Of a stretch of 64,000 bases of DNA, positions 41,536 through 49,722 are shown piece by piece (the first letter of the stretch is position 1; each line of letters starts with the position of its first letter). The stretch comes from Crocinitomicaceae bacterium (GTDB lineage Bacteria; Bacteroidota; Bacteroidia; Flavobacteriales_D; Crocinitomicaceae). The position numbers were made by a program, and so were the translations under genes. Below the pieces are notes generated by a model. It saw only the letters and a list, made by a program, of their open reading frames with translations, did not search any database and was not told where the DNA came from. The stretch is from assembly GCA_016708105.1 (NCBI GenBank), contig JADJGJ010000002.1:372001-436000 (forward strand), read 5' to 3'.

Positions 41536-42999
41536 ATGGAACAACAATTAAAAATTTACAACACGCTCAGCGGAGAAAAAGAAGTATTCAAACCATTGGT
41601 TGAAAAACATGTAGGAATGTATGTGTGTGGTCCTACTGTGTACAACGATGTCCATTTGGGTAATTGTCGGACATTTATTTCGTTTGACATGATCTATAGA
41701 TATTTGTTACATCTGGGATTTAAAGTGCGATATGTGCGGAATATTACAGATGCCGGACATTTAGAAAATGATGCTGATGAAGGAGAAGATAAAATTGCGC
41801 AAAAAGCCAGGTTAGAACAATTAGAACCCATGGAGATTGTTCAAAAATATACTGTAGGTTTTCATCAAGTGATGGATCAATTTAATAATATGCCTCCTTG
41901 TATTGAACCCACTGCCACCGGACATATTATTGAACAAATTGAAATTACAAAAACTATTCTTGAAAAAGGATTGGCTTATGTGAGCAATGGTTCTGTTTAT
42001 TTTGATGTTGAGAAATATAATGTCTCCGGAAACTACGGCATCTTGTCAGGTCGCAAAACAGAAGAGTTGATAAGTGGCACGCGAGATTTGGATGGACAAT
42101 CTGAAAAAAGAAATCCACTTGATTTTGCCTTGTGGAAAAAAGCATCACCATCACATATCATGCATTGGCCTTCACCGTGGAGTATTGGTTTTCCAGGATG
42201 GCATTTGGAATGTACGGCCATGTCAACAAAATATTTAGGAGAGCAGTTTGATATTCATGGTGGTGGTATGGACTTGAAGTTCCCACATCATGAATGTGAA
42301 ATTGCTCAAGGAAAATCTTCGACCGGAAAATCACCGGTGAATTATTGGATGCATGCAAACATGCTAACGCTGAATGGAAAAAAAATGAGTAAGTCAACCG
42401 GCAATACCTTGTTGCCTGATGAGTTGTTCAGCGGAAAAAACAATTTGCTGAGCAAGGCATTTCACCCTATGGTGGTAAGGTTTTTTATGATGCAGGCGCA
42501 TTACAGAAGTGTTTTGGATTTTTCATCAGAAGCCTTATTGGCATCTGAAAAAGGATTTATTAAATTGATGACAGCGGTTGCAGATTTGCAATCACTTCAG
42601 GCAGGGAATACCAGTTCTGAAAACGTGAATGAACTGATCGCAAATTATTATGCTGCCATGAATGATGATTTTAATACCCCGGTGCTGATTGCAAATCTTT
42701 TTGAAACGGTGAATTATATCAATAAAATCAAAGATCAAAAAGCAGAAATTTCCGGTGATGATTTATCCAAATTGAAAGCCGAAATCAATGCCCTAATTTT
42801 TGATGTACTTGGTCTGAAAGAAGTGCGTGATGGCAATGATTCAAAATTGGATGCCGTGATGCAGATTATTCTTGAGATAAGAAAAAATGCCCGTGAGCAA
42901 AAAGATTGGGCAACATCAGATTTACTACGCGACCGATTAAGCGCAATTGGCATTCAAATCAAAGACGGAAAAGAGGGCGCTAGTTATTCGGTTTCGTAA
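41536..42999 (+). CDS. cysS: Cysteinyl-tRNA synthetase
   Basis: A 487-aa class I synthetase that charges tRNA-Cys. The zinc-ligand Cys in VCGPTVYN (about 31), the HIGH-like HLGN motif (about 40), the metal ligands in GFPGWHLECTAMS and HHECEIAQ, and KMSKSTGN (about 284) are all present, and the helical DALR-type end follows. Length is normal. The gene lies right behind the terminator of the MORN-like gene, so it has its own start of transcription. Confidence 0.97.
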   Translation: MEQQLKIYNTLSGEKEVFKPLVEKHVGMYVCGPTVYNDVHLGNCRTFISFDMIYRYLLHLGFKVRYVRNITDAGHLENDADEGEDKIAQKARLEQLEPMEIVQKYTVGFHQVMDQFNNMPPCIEPTATGHIIEQIEITKTILEKGLAYVSNGSVYFDVEKYNVSGNYGILSGRKTEELISGTRDLDGQSEKRNPLDFALWKKASPSHIMHWPSPWSIGFPGWHLECTAMSTKYLGEQFDIHGGGMDLKFPHHECEIAQGKSSTGKSPVNYWMHANMLTLNGKKMSKSTGNTLLPDELFSGKNNLLSKAFHPMVVRFFMMQAHYRSVLDFSSEALLASEKGFIKLMTAVADLQSLQAGNTSSENVNELIANYYAAMNDDFNTPVLIANLFETVNYINKIKDQKAEISGDDLSKLKAEINALIFDVLGLKEVRDGNDSKLDAVMQIILEIRKNAREQKDWATSDLLRDRLSAIGIQIKDGKEGASYSVS

Positions 43000-43122
43000 T
43001 TTTGGGGGATGAATACAATCTGTTGGAGCATTCGTATCGCGCGCGTATGATGACAAAATATATCCCAGATTACGCAATAGAATAACACACCCACTGGGGT
43101 TGCAAAATAAAAAAAACATTCT

Positions 43123-43150
43123 GTAGGCACAGGTCGCGACCTGTGCCTAC
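43123..43150. repeat. Perfect 28-bp palindrome (REP-like)
   Basis: GTAGGCACAGGTCG joined to its exact inverse. A decayed copy lies at 31064-31088. It is the only structured element in the 43000-43301 gap between the convergent cysS and dxs genes, where it could also end transcription from both sides. Confidence 0.75.
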
Positions 43151-43301
43151 GTGGAGAATCTAAATTTGCAACCTGAAGATACATCTTTCCAATTCTATTG
43201 CTTAATTCGTTAATGGACAAAATACCTCCAAACTTCTTGAAACGTTCAAAAGTAAATCATGCAAAAGTTGGTAAGAATAATGGTGGAAAGATTATTGTTG
43301 C

Positions 43302-45248
43302 TTATCCGGCTTGCACTTTCCCTTTTACATCAGTACGACCAAGCATTTTAACAGCGGTGTTTACCATGGTTGCCGTATCATAATGACATTCTGCATAGAG
43401 TTCATCCTGGGTGCCGTGGTGAATAAATTCATCGGGTATTCCAAGGCGAGTTACTTGTGCTGAATAGTTGTGATCAGCCATAAATTCTAGAATTGCAGAA
43501 CCCATACCACCCATCAGGCAACCATCTTCAACCGTAATGACTTTAGAAAATTTTGAAAAAACTTCATGCAACAACATTTCATCCAGCGGTTTTACAAAAC
43601 GCATATCATAATGCGCCGCAGAAATTCCTTGTTCAGCTAAAATTTCAACTGCTTTTGTGGTATAATTACCAATTGCACCAATGGTAAGAAATGCAATATC
43701 ATGACCGTTTTTTAATTTGCGTCCGGTGCCAATTTTAATTTCTTTGAATGGAGTTTTCCAATTGGTCATTTGACCATTTCCACGAGGATAACGAATTGAA
43801 AACGGTCCCTGATCAGGTAATTGCGCCGTGAACATCAGGTTGCGTAATTCTTCTTCATTCATTGGAGCTGATACAATCATGTTGGGAATTGAACGCATGT
43901 ATGAAAGGTCATACGCCCCGTGATGCGTGGCACCATCTGCACCAACTAACCCTCCACGATCAAGACAGAATACAACATTCAATTTTTGCAATGCAACATC
44001 ATGTACCACTTGATCATATGCGCGCTGCATAAATGATGAATAAATATTGCAATAAGGAACCGTGCCTTGTGTTGCCAAACCTGCTGAAAAAGTAACTGCG
44101 TGTTGTTCTGCAATACCTACGTCAAATGCACGGTCAGGCATAGCTTTCATCATGATATTGAGTGAACAACCCGACGGCATGGCAGGTGTAACGCCCATTA
44201 TTTTTTCATTCTGTTCTGCTAATTCAACAATGGTATGTCCAAATACATCTTGATATTTTGGTGGCTGAGGTGAAGCCGGAACAATTTTAATAATTTCACC
44301 TGTTTCTTTATTAAAAATTCCTGGTGCATGCCATTGCGTTGCGTTTCCTTCTTCTGCCGGTGCGTAACCTTTACCCTTTTTGGTAAGTACGTGTAAAATT
44401 TTTGGACCGGGAATGTCTTTTAAATCTTGCATTGCTTTCACCAAACCAATCACATCATGCCCATCAACCGGACCGAAATAACGAAAGTTCAGCGACTCAA
44501 AATAATTACTTGATTTGAGTAAAGATCCTTTTAGTGCATTCGAAATTTTTGAAGCAATTGTTTGCGCGTTGGGGCCAAACTTTGAAATTTTACCTAAAAG
44601 ATTCCAAACCTCATCTTTCATTTTATTGTAAGTATGCGATGTGGTAATATCCATCAAATATTCTTTCAATGCACCAACATTTGGATCAATAGACATGCAA
44701 TTGTCATTGAGAACAACAAGCAGGTTGGTGTCTTTTAAACTACCGGCATGATTCAATCCTTCAAAAGCAAGACCTGCAGTCATAGATCCATCACCGATAA
44801 CAGCAATATGATGACGATTATCTTTTTTATATTTATTGGCTACTGCCATTCCAAGCGCACCGGAAATTGAAGTAGAAGAGTGACCCACACCAAAGGTGTC
44901 AAATTCACTTTCACTGCGTTTTGGAAATCCGCTGATGCCACCTTTTTGTCTGTTAGTATGAAACCGCTCACGACGACCGGTTAATATTTTGTGTCCGTAT
45001 GCCTGATGGCCAACATCCCAAACTAATTGATCAGTTGGTGTATTGAAGGCATAATGCAAAGCAACAGTCAGTTCAACCACACCCAGACTTGCACCAAAGT
45101 GAGAATTGCCAATTTCAGAAATTACATCTACAATATATTGTCTGAGTTCATCTGAAACCTGCGGTAACTGATCAACGCTCATCTTGCTGCGCAAATCAGC
45201 GGGTATTTCAATTTGTCCTAATAAAGGACCTGCCTGATAATGTGACAT
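43302..45248 (-). CDS. dxs: 1-deoxy-D-xylulose-5-phosphate synthase
   Basis: A 648-aa thiamine-diphosphate enzyme that joins pyruvate and glyceraldehyde 3-phosphate, the first step of the non-mevalonate isoprenoid pathway. The ThDP-binding motif is GDGSMTAGLAFEGLNHAGSLKDTNLLVVLNDN (about 150-181, cofactor binding by GDG..N), the Glu in VGIAEQHAVT (about 378) activates the cofactor, and DRGGLVGADGATHHG is conserved. The start is the ATG giving MSHYQAG; a GTG two codons earlier is possible. A -7 element 19 bases upstream supports a short leader. Confidence 0.96.
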   Translation of the reverse strand: MSHYQAGPLLGQIEIPADLRSKMSVDQLPQVSDELRQYIVDVISEIGNSHFGASLGVVELTVALHYAFNTPTDQLVWDVGHQAYGHKILTGRRERFHTNRQKGGISGFPKRSESEFDTFGVGHSSTSISGALGMAVANKYKKDNRHHIAVIGDGSMTAGLAFEGLNHAGSLKDTNLLVVLNDNCMSIDPNVGALKEYLMDITTSHTYNKMKDEVWNLLGKISKFGPNAQTIASKISNALKGSLLKSSNYFESLNFRYFGPVDGHDVIGLVKAMQDLKDIPGPKILHVLTKKGKGYAPAEEGNATQWHAPGIFNKETGEIIKIVPASPQPPKYQDVFGHTIVELAEQNEKIMGVTPAMPSGCSLNIMMKAMPDRAFDVGIAEQHAVTFSAGLATQGTVPYCNIYSSFMQRAYDQVVHDVALQKLNVVFCLDRGGLVGADGATHHGAYDLSYMRSIPNMIVSAPMNEEELRNLMFTAQLPDQGPFSIRYPRGNGQMTNWKTPFKEIKIGTGRKLKNGHDIAFLTIGAIGNYTTKAVEILAEQGISAAHYDMRFVKPLDEMLLHEVFSKFSKVITVEDGCLMGGMGSAILEFMADHNYSAQVTRLGIPDEFIHHGTQDELYAECHYDTATMVNTAVKMLGRTDVKGKVQAG

Positions 45249-45266
45249 AGACACCGGTTGGTATTA

Positions 45267-45274
45267 CAAAGTTA
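45267..45274 (-). promoter_or_regulatory. -7 element ahead of dxs
   Basis: On the minus strand TAACTTTG matches TAnnTTTG, 18 bases before the start codon. Confidence 0.5.
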
Positions 45275-45443
45275 TGAATAATTGTTACTGGTTGTAACGT
45301 ATGAATGCATGAAGTGTTCAAGGGATTTTAGAAAAATTAGGAGGAAAAGACATGAACGAGGCTGGTCGAAGGATGATCTCAATACCCGGTAAGCCCAGCC
45401 AGATGAAGCTATCTGCCTATTATTTAGCCCCTCCTTTCAGTAG

Positions 45444-45779
45444 TTATGTCCCTAACAAACGGTCAATTTCGGTCTTAAAAACAGGGAGATCGCGCATAAC
45501 GATAGCCCAGATTATGTCATCTGAAACACTGTCATAACCGTGAGAAATTCTGTTTCGGGTATCAACTATTTTTCTTGAACTTGTTATTGCAATGTTTGGA
45601 TAGTGAGACAAAATTCTGTTTACAGCTTCTCCGATGATTTCAATATTTCGTTCAATAGCCCGCTTTGTTTTCAAGTCTTTTTGAAAGTCTTGAAACATTT
45701 TTGAAGAAGGGAAAAATTGCTCTATTTCAGAAATTGCTTGTTTAATATCAGAAAGCCAAATTTTGATTTCCTTTTCCAT
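45444..45779 (-). CDS. hepT: HepT-like toxin (RNase, DUF86 family)
   Basis: A 111-aa HEPN-domain protein. The start is the ATG giving MEKEIKIWLSDIKQA; an upstream extension is rejected as it lies within the antitoxin frame. The RNase motif is RNRISHGY near residue 80-87, which fits RX4HXY: the Arg and His are catalytic and the Tyr is the site that the MntA partner AMPylates to switch the toxin off. It overlaps the mntA gene by 32 bases, so the pair is co-translated with the antitoxin first. Confidence 0.85.
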   Translation of the reverse strand: MEKEIKIWLSDIKQAISEIEQFFPSSKMFQDFQKDLKTKRAIERNIEIIGEAVNRILSHYPNIAITSSRKIVDTRNRISHGYDSVSDDIIWAIVMRDLPVFKTEIDRLLGT

Positions 45780-46071
45780 AAACAAGAACTTTAGTTTGGT
45801 CAATTTTTTGCTTCAGGAACTGGTTCCTGATGGCGCGCAATTCTAATAAGTCAATTCGTCGGTTGAGTAGTTGTTGAAGCTGAAATTTTAAACTAAAATA
45901 ATCATCCGCGTAAGACAGCGGATCGCTATTATCAATGTCAACAATTAAATCAATATCACTATTTGGCTTCAGGTCGTCACGCGTTACGGAGCCGAAAGCA
46001 AACAGCGATTTCACGTGATGCTTATCGCAGAGTGTAGTAATCGTACTTATGTGGCTTGAAAGAAGTTGCAT
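45748..46071 (-). CDS. mntA: MntA-like nucleotidyltransferase antitoxin
   Basis: A 107-aa minimal nucleotidyltransferase. The catalytic motif is GSVTRDDLKPNSDIDLIVDI (about 27-46), i.e. GSx(10)DxD, with all acidic residues present, so the AMP-transfer activity on HepT should be intact. Position immediately ahead of hepT completes a type VII toxin-antitoxin module. Located between dxs and a T9SS-type secreted protein gene, with no sign of other island genes. Confidence 0.85.
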   Translation of the reverse strand: MQLLSSHISTITTLCDKHHVKSLFAFGSVTRDDLKPNSDIDLIVDIDNSDPLSYADDYFSLKFQLQQLLNRRIDLLELRAIRNQFLKQKIDQTKVLVYGKGNQNLAF

Positions 46072-46148
46072 TGCCTAACAAGGATATGGAAATTTTCAGG
46101 ACTTTTATCAGGCAATTTTCAGAGGCACTCGCACAACACCGGGACTTA

Positions 46149-47003
46149 TCAATACTTTATATAGGTAATAGTTTGCATTTCACCCAGATTTAGAAAATAG
46201 ATACCCGGTTGAAGATCATCAGTTACAATAACATTTTCACCTTGCACAAGTTGAAATTGATTTAGCATTCGTCCTTGAACCTCAAAAATTGACAACGCAG
46301 ATTCAATATTTGTTTTGATAGTGATATTGAATTGTGTTGCGGAATATTCATACGAATTGGATTCTTCTTGTGTGGAAATATATTCACAACTGATTGGATT
46401 TCCAATGGAAAGATTATATGCTGTTCCAAGTGAATCAAGATAAGTTCCGGAAAAGGAGCAGAGGTTGCATGATGATTCAAAATGCTGAAATACCGGACGA
46501 AAAAATCCGTTGGTGCTACCTAATCCTTCTACCCAAATATCAGGCACAAAACCTGAAAAATAAAACGTACGTCTGTTAACACCAAGAATATTTGAGTAAC
46601 CAATACTATCTATTATTTGAGGTATAGAGCTATCAAAATAAGCTGTATCTCCCGCATTCAGTGTAAAGTCATACATTAGATAGGGAATACTGGACATGAA
46701 ACCTCCCCCAGTGCCAAAAGAAAAATTTGAATAACCAAGATAATATACCTTGCCGCTGTCTGCCCTCACGCAACCTCGGTCAATACCGAACTGATCAGTC
46801 ATAGAATGCCAGAAAAAACCTAGGGTATCAATCGTATCATTCAACATCGTACATTTATAAAAACTAGAAATTGAACCAGAACCGTCCCAGCTTGATGCAC
46901 CAACTATCCACTTGGCAGATATGTTCGGGAACAAGGTGTCTGATTGAGCGTTTGATAAGTGGCAAAAACTCCACAATGTAATAGCTGTTAAGAGATTTTT
47001 CAT
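46149..47003 (-). CDS. Secreted protein with a type IX secretion sorting tail
   Basis: A 284-aa protein with a signal peptide (about 1-19). Residues 20-200 form a Cys-containing beta-rich domain of unknown role (four Cys, likely two disulfides). The end (about 205-284) has the pattern of a T9SS type A sorting domain: FNITIKTNIESALSIFEVQG, a Gly/Asn turn, then LQPGIYFLNLGEMQTITYIKY. Such tails direct export across the outer membrane and cell-surface attachment. It is the only T9SS tail I found in the window. Single-gene unit. Confidence 0.75.
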   Translation of the reverse strand: MKNLLTAITLWSFCHLSNAQSDTLFPNISAKWIVGASSWDGSGSISSFYKCTMLNDTIDTLGFFWHSMTDQFGIDRGCVRADSGKVYYLGYSNFSFGTGGGFMSSIPYLMYDFTLNAGDTAYFDSSIPQIIDSIGYSNILGVNRRTFYFSGFVPDIWVEGLGSTNGFFRPVFQHFESSCNLCSFSGTYLDSLGTAYNLSIGNPISCEYISTQEESNSYEYSATQFNITIKTNIESALSIFEVQGRMLNQFQLVQGENVIVTDDLQPGIYFLNLGEMQTITYIKY

Positions 47004-47092
47004 GAACTGTGAATTTTAGTCCACTTTTAACAACGATTAAATAGTGGTTTTGGTTGGGATTTGGTGAATGGTCAAAACATACTGAATGCTAT

Positions 47093-47148
47093 CCCTCAGC
47101 CCTAACCCCTAATCCCTAATCCCTAACCCCTAATCCCTAATCCCTCAC
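47093..47148. repeat. Telomere-like heptad tandem repeat at the end of the M42 gene
   Basis: Eight exact 7-base units: CCCTCAG, then twice (CCCTAAC, CCCTAAT, CCCTAAT), then CCCTCAC. The repeat covers the stop codon of the M42 gene (47145-47147) and runs into its 3' side. The minus strand, which is the mRNA strand, thus carries eight GGG runs at 7-base spacing. Confidence 0.95.
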
Positions 47149-48212
47149 TTAAACCCCCAATCATACTTATCCAAATCAATCAGGCAAGCGGTGAGCAAAT
47201 CAATACCTGCTTGAATATCGTCTTTGTCGGCCATTTCAATTACCTGGTGCAGGTGTCGGGTTGGTACAGAAACGGCGCCGGCAATGGAACCTCCTTTGGT
47301 CATACGTTGAATTCCGGCTGTATCGGTTCCGCCTGCGGTGAGAATTTCAGGTTGCCATTTAATTTTATGTTTATCTGCCGTTTGTTTCATGTAGCGCACC
47401 ATGCGATAATCACAAATTGCTGATGCATCCATAATTTTGATGGCAGTGCCCTGACCAAGACGTGTTATTTTTTCATGTTCGGCGGCGCCGGGTAAATCAA
47501 ATGCAATGGTGGTATCTAAGCCAAATCCAAAATCTGGATCTATTTTCAGTGCAGAAACATTAGCACCGCGAATGCCTACTTCCTCTTGCACGGTAAAAAC
47601 ACCATACACATCATACGGCACTTTTTTTCCTTTTAATTTTCTCAATGTTTCAATCAACATAAAAACAGCCAATCGATTATCTAATGATTTGCTGTTAACG
47701 CAATTTCCCATTTGAATGAATTCACGTTCACGGGTTACAGGATCACCAATGTTGATGTGTTTTTCAACTTCTTTTTTTGGCAGACCGGTATCAATAAAAT
47801 AATCAGTGAGTTTAGCAACATGATTCCGTTCTTCAGGCGTCATCACGTGAATGGGTTTTGAAGCCATCACACCCATAATATCTTTTTTACCGTGAATGAT
47901 AACGCGCTGTGCTGTGAGCGTTTTTGGATCAAATCCACCTAAGGTAGTAAAGCGCAAAAATCCTTTATCATCAATATGTGTAATCATGAATCCGATTTCA
48001 TCCATGTGCGCACCAATCATTACTTTTTTGCGATCTTCTGATGATTTTGTTTTTTGCGTTCCTTTTTTTACAGCATACACATTGCCTAGATTATCGGTTG
48101 AAATTTCATCAGCCAGCGTTTGAACTTCTTTGATGACTAGTTCGCGCACTTTTTGCTCAAAGCCTGGCGCACCGGGTGTTTTACAAATTTGTTCAAGTAG
48201 TTTCAGGTTCAT
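47145..48212 (-). CDS. M42-family metallopeptidase (glutamyl aminopeptidase type)
   Basis: A 355-aa two-zinc aminopeptidase. The motifs are complete: MIGAHMDEIGFMITHID (about 63-79), NCVNSKSLDNRLAV (Asp zinc bridge, about 175), FTVQEEVGIRGA (about 205, catalytic Glu), DTTIAF, and AGGTDTAGIQ with PTRHLHQVIEMAD near the end (His zinc ligand about 322). Such enzymes trim peptides from the N-terminus and form large tetrahedral assemblies. It overlaps a telomere-like heptad repeat at its stop. The small gene upstream may be co-transcribed (12-base gap). Confidence 0.93.
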   Translation of the reverse strand: MNLKLLEQICKTPGAPGFEQKVRELVIKEVQTLADEISTDNLGNVYAVKKGTQKTKSSEDRKKVMIGAHMDEIGFMITHIDDKGFLRFTTLGGFDPKTLTAQRVIIHGKKDIMGVMASKPIHVMTPEERNHVAKLTDYFIDTGLPKKEVEKHINIGDPVTREREFIQMGNCVNSKSLDNRLAVFMLIETLRKLKGKKVPYDVYGVFTVQEEVGIRGANVSALKIDPDFGFGLDTTIAFDLPGAAEHEKITRLGQGTAIKIMDASAICDYRMVRYMKQTADKHKIKWQPEILTAGGTDTAGIQRMTKGGSIAGAVSVPTRHLHQVIEMADKDDIQAGIDLLTACLIDLDKYDWGFK

Positions 48213-48224
48213 AGTGGAGTTAAT

Positions 48225-48524
48225 TTATTGCGTGTTGGAATTCTTGTCTTTGCCAAATCGCACAGCTATCATAACAGGCAAAGCAATGAGACAAATAAGT
48301 AAAATTAAAATTCCTTGCACGGTGGGTTGGACTGATGTAATATTTTCTTTTAACAAGCCATTGGGTAATGATTCATTAAAAAGAATTGTACGCAAAGAGA
48401 CATCTGTTGTAAGTTCTGCAAATTCACCTTTTATAGTGGCTTGAAAAATTTCAGCGGGATAGAAATAAAAAAACGAACCCAGAATTCCGAACGCGATAAG
48501 GAAGATGAGAATATACTTTACCAT
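48225..48524 (-). CDS. Small membrane protein with two transmembrane helices
   Basis: A 99-aa protein: membrane helix 1 about residues 4-24 (ILIFLIAFGILGSFFYF), a periplasmic loop of about 45 residues, helix 2 about 70-90 (ILILLICLIALPVMIAV) and a short basic tail. Family not recognised. The gene lies 12 bases upstream of the M42 gene on the same strand, so the two probably share a transcript. Confidence 0.6.
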   Translation of the reverse strand: MVKYILIFLIAFGILGSFFYFYPAEIFQATIKGEFAELTTDVSLRTILFNESLPNGLLKENITSVQPTVQGILILLICLIALPVMIAVRFGKDKNSNTQ

Positions 48525-48715
48525 GAATCAAAATTAAGTTCAAGCAAGCAGTATTTAACCAGGTGCGCAGAATACTTATCAAACGATGAAGGTTAAGCAA
48601 GCCACCAAGCCTTTTCATATAATTTATTGACAATTAGAGAGAAATATTTTATGCCGTGGCTTGTGGTAATAAAAAAATATTATCTTTAAACCACTAACTA
48701 CTAAAGCGATAAACT

Positions 48716-48919
48716 ATGTTAAAGAGTATTGGAATGTTATTATTAGGGCTAGGTGTAACAGGCTGCATCATCTATCCTATGGGATATATTCCCACATCAT
48801 TGTATTTTATTACAGAAATGGGAGCAGGAGCTACATGGGGAGCATTAATTGGGCTGGTTGTGCTGGGCGGTATTCTTACATTCATGGGAATGCGTGCAGC
48901 AAAAGCTGAAAATAAATAA
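48716..48919 (+). CDS. Small membrane protein of unknown function
   Basis: A 67-aa protein. Two hydrophobic segments (about 4-22 and 37-58, WGALIGLVVLGGILTFMG) separated by a short loop with Met and Gly; the C-terminus is short and basic-acidic (RAAKAENK). No name can be given. It stands alone ahead of a strong terminator, with a start codon preceded by an AT-rich leader. Confidence 0.6.
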   Translation: MLKSIGMLLLGLGVTGCIIYPMGYIPTSLYFITEMGAGATWGALIGLVVLGGILTFMGMRAAKAENK

Positions 48920-48940
48920 GGTAAAATTCCTTGAAACAAA

Positions 48941-48970
48941 AAACGCCTTCGAAAACCGAAGGCGTTTTTT
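48941..48970. terminator. Bidirectional terminator between the small membrane gene and brxA-like gene
   Basis: A perfect 11-bp stem AAACGCCTTCG/CGAAGGCGTTT with a 5-nt loop, T-runs on both strands. It serves the convergent genes at 48716 (plus) and 48988 (minus). Confidence 0.9.
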
Positions 48971-48987
48971 TTGTTTAGAATTATCAA

Positions 48988-49404
48988 TTAGCAAAACTGA
49001 TCATATACTTGTTTCAAATGATCAGAAAGCATTTCAGCAGAGCGACCTTCAATATGGTGACGCTCTAAAAAGTGCACTAGGGTACCATTTTTGAAAAACG
49101 CAATAGAAGGAGATGAAGGAGGATAAGGCAAGGTATACTTGCGAGCCTGAGCAACTGCGTCTCCATCAACGCCTGCAAATACGGTAAGTTTTTTCATTGG
49201 CAGTTTTGCGTGTTTCAATGAACTTAAAACACCCGGACGCATAGCACCGGCGGCACATCCGCAAACTGAATTAATTACTAATAAAGCCGTATCCTGTGTA
49301 TTTAATGCATTGTCAACAGCCTCTGCATTTTCAAGGCTTACAAATCCTGCATCTACTAATTGTGCCTTCATCGGCATCGTGAGTTCTGGTGGGTACATGG
49401 TCAA
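48988..49404 (-). CDS. Bacilliredoxin of the BrxA/BrxB (YphP/YqiW) family
   Basis: A 138-aa thioredoxin-fold protein. The active-site CGC motif lies in VCGCAAGAMRPGV (about residues 49-61), typical of bacilliredoxins that remove bacillithiol from oxidised proteins. Length and flanking sequence (FKNGTLVHFLERHHIEG) fit the family. Bacteroidota that make bacillithiol carry such proteins; whether this strain does is not visible here. Single-gene unit. Confidence 0.9.
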   Translation of the reverse strand: MTMYPPELTMPMKAQLVDAGFVSLENAEAVDNALNTQDTALLVINSVCGCAAGAMRPGVLSSLKHAKLPMKKLTVFAGVDGDAVAQARKYTLPYPPSSPSIAFFKNGTLVHFLERHHIEGRSAEMLSDHLKQVYDQFC

Positions 49405-49527
49405 TAATTTATAAATAGTACTGGTGCAAAGGTCGTAAGAATTATATGAATAAATTCATCCAACAAAAATTTTTAACGGGTCAGGTATTGTTGCTTGGTA
49501 TGCAGAATCAATGAATTGCTATCTATT

Positions 49528-49559
49528 TTTGTTTTTTATTGAATTAGATTCTATCTTTG
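49528..49559 (+). promoter_or_regulatory. Promoter of the SAM riboswitch and metH genes
   Basis: TTTG at 49528-49531, 20 bases, then TATCTTTG at 49552-49559: an exact match to the Bacteroidota -33/-7 pattern. The SAM riboswitch begins 23 bases downstream. Confidence 0.8.
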
Positions 49560-49581
49560 TCGCAGTTCTTACAATTATTAA

Positions 49582-49685
49582 CTTATAAAGAAAGGTGGAG
49601 GGACCGGCCCTGTGAAACCTTGGCAACCTGGTCAGTCAAAAGACTAAGGTGCCAATTCCTGTTCACTTCAGGTGAACAATATAAG
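49582..49685 (+). ncRNA. SAM-I (S-box) riboswitch
   Basis: The S-box consensus is present: AAAGGTGGAGGGACCGGCCC, TGTGAAACCTTGGCAACC, and GGTGCCAATTCC, in the order of the four-helix junction. The closing stem P1 is CTTATA (49582) with TATAAG (49680-49685). The riboswitch senses S-adenosylmethionine and would switch off the methionine synthase genes when it is plentiful. The switch ends 37 bases before the metH N-terminal start codon, so it may act on translation or on an intrinsic hairpin at its 3' side. Confidence 0.93.
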
Positions 49686-49722
49686 CCATGATCACTTTTC
49701 CGGTCTCGCCCCTGCACGTGTT

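Noticed and set aside
43198..43383. A small Lys-rich plus-strand frame after the REP palindrome with a promoter-like TAAATTTG upstream
   Set aside because: Its second half is antisense to the conserved end of dxs; the first half alone is too short to support.
45352..45537. A 61-codon plus-strand frame with a good AGGAGG site
   Set aside because: It runs antisense into hepT, its sequence has no protein-like character, and Shine-Dalgarno sequences are not used in this genome.
49672..49722. An earlier GTG start for the homocysteine methyltransferase gene
   Set aside because: It lies within the 3' strand of the SAM riboswitch; the ATG at 49723 matches the start of the barrel domain.
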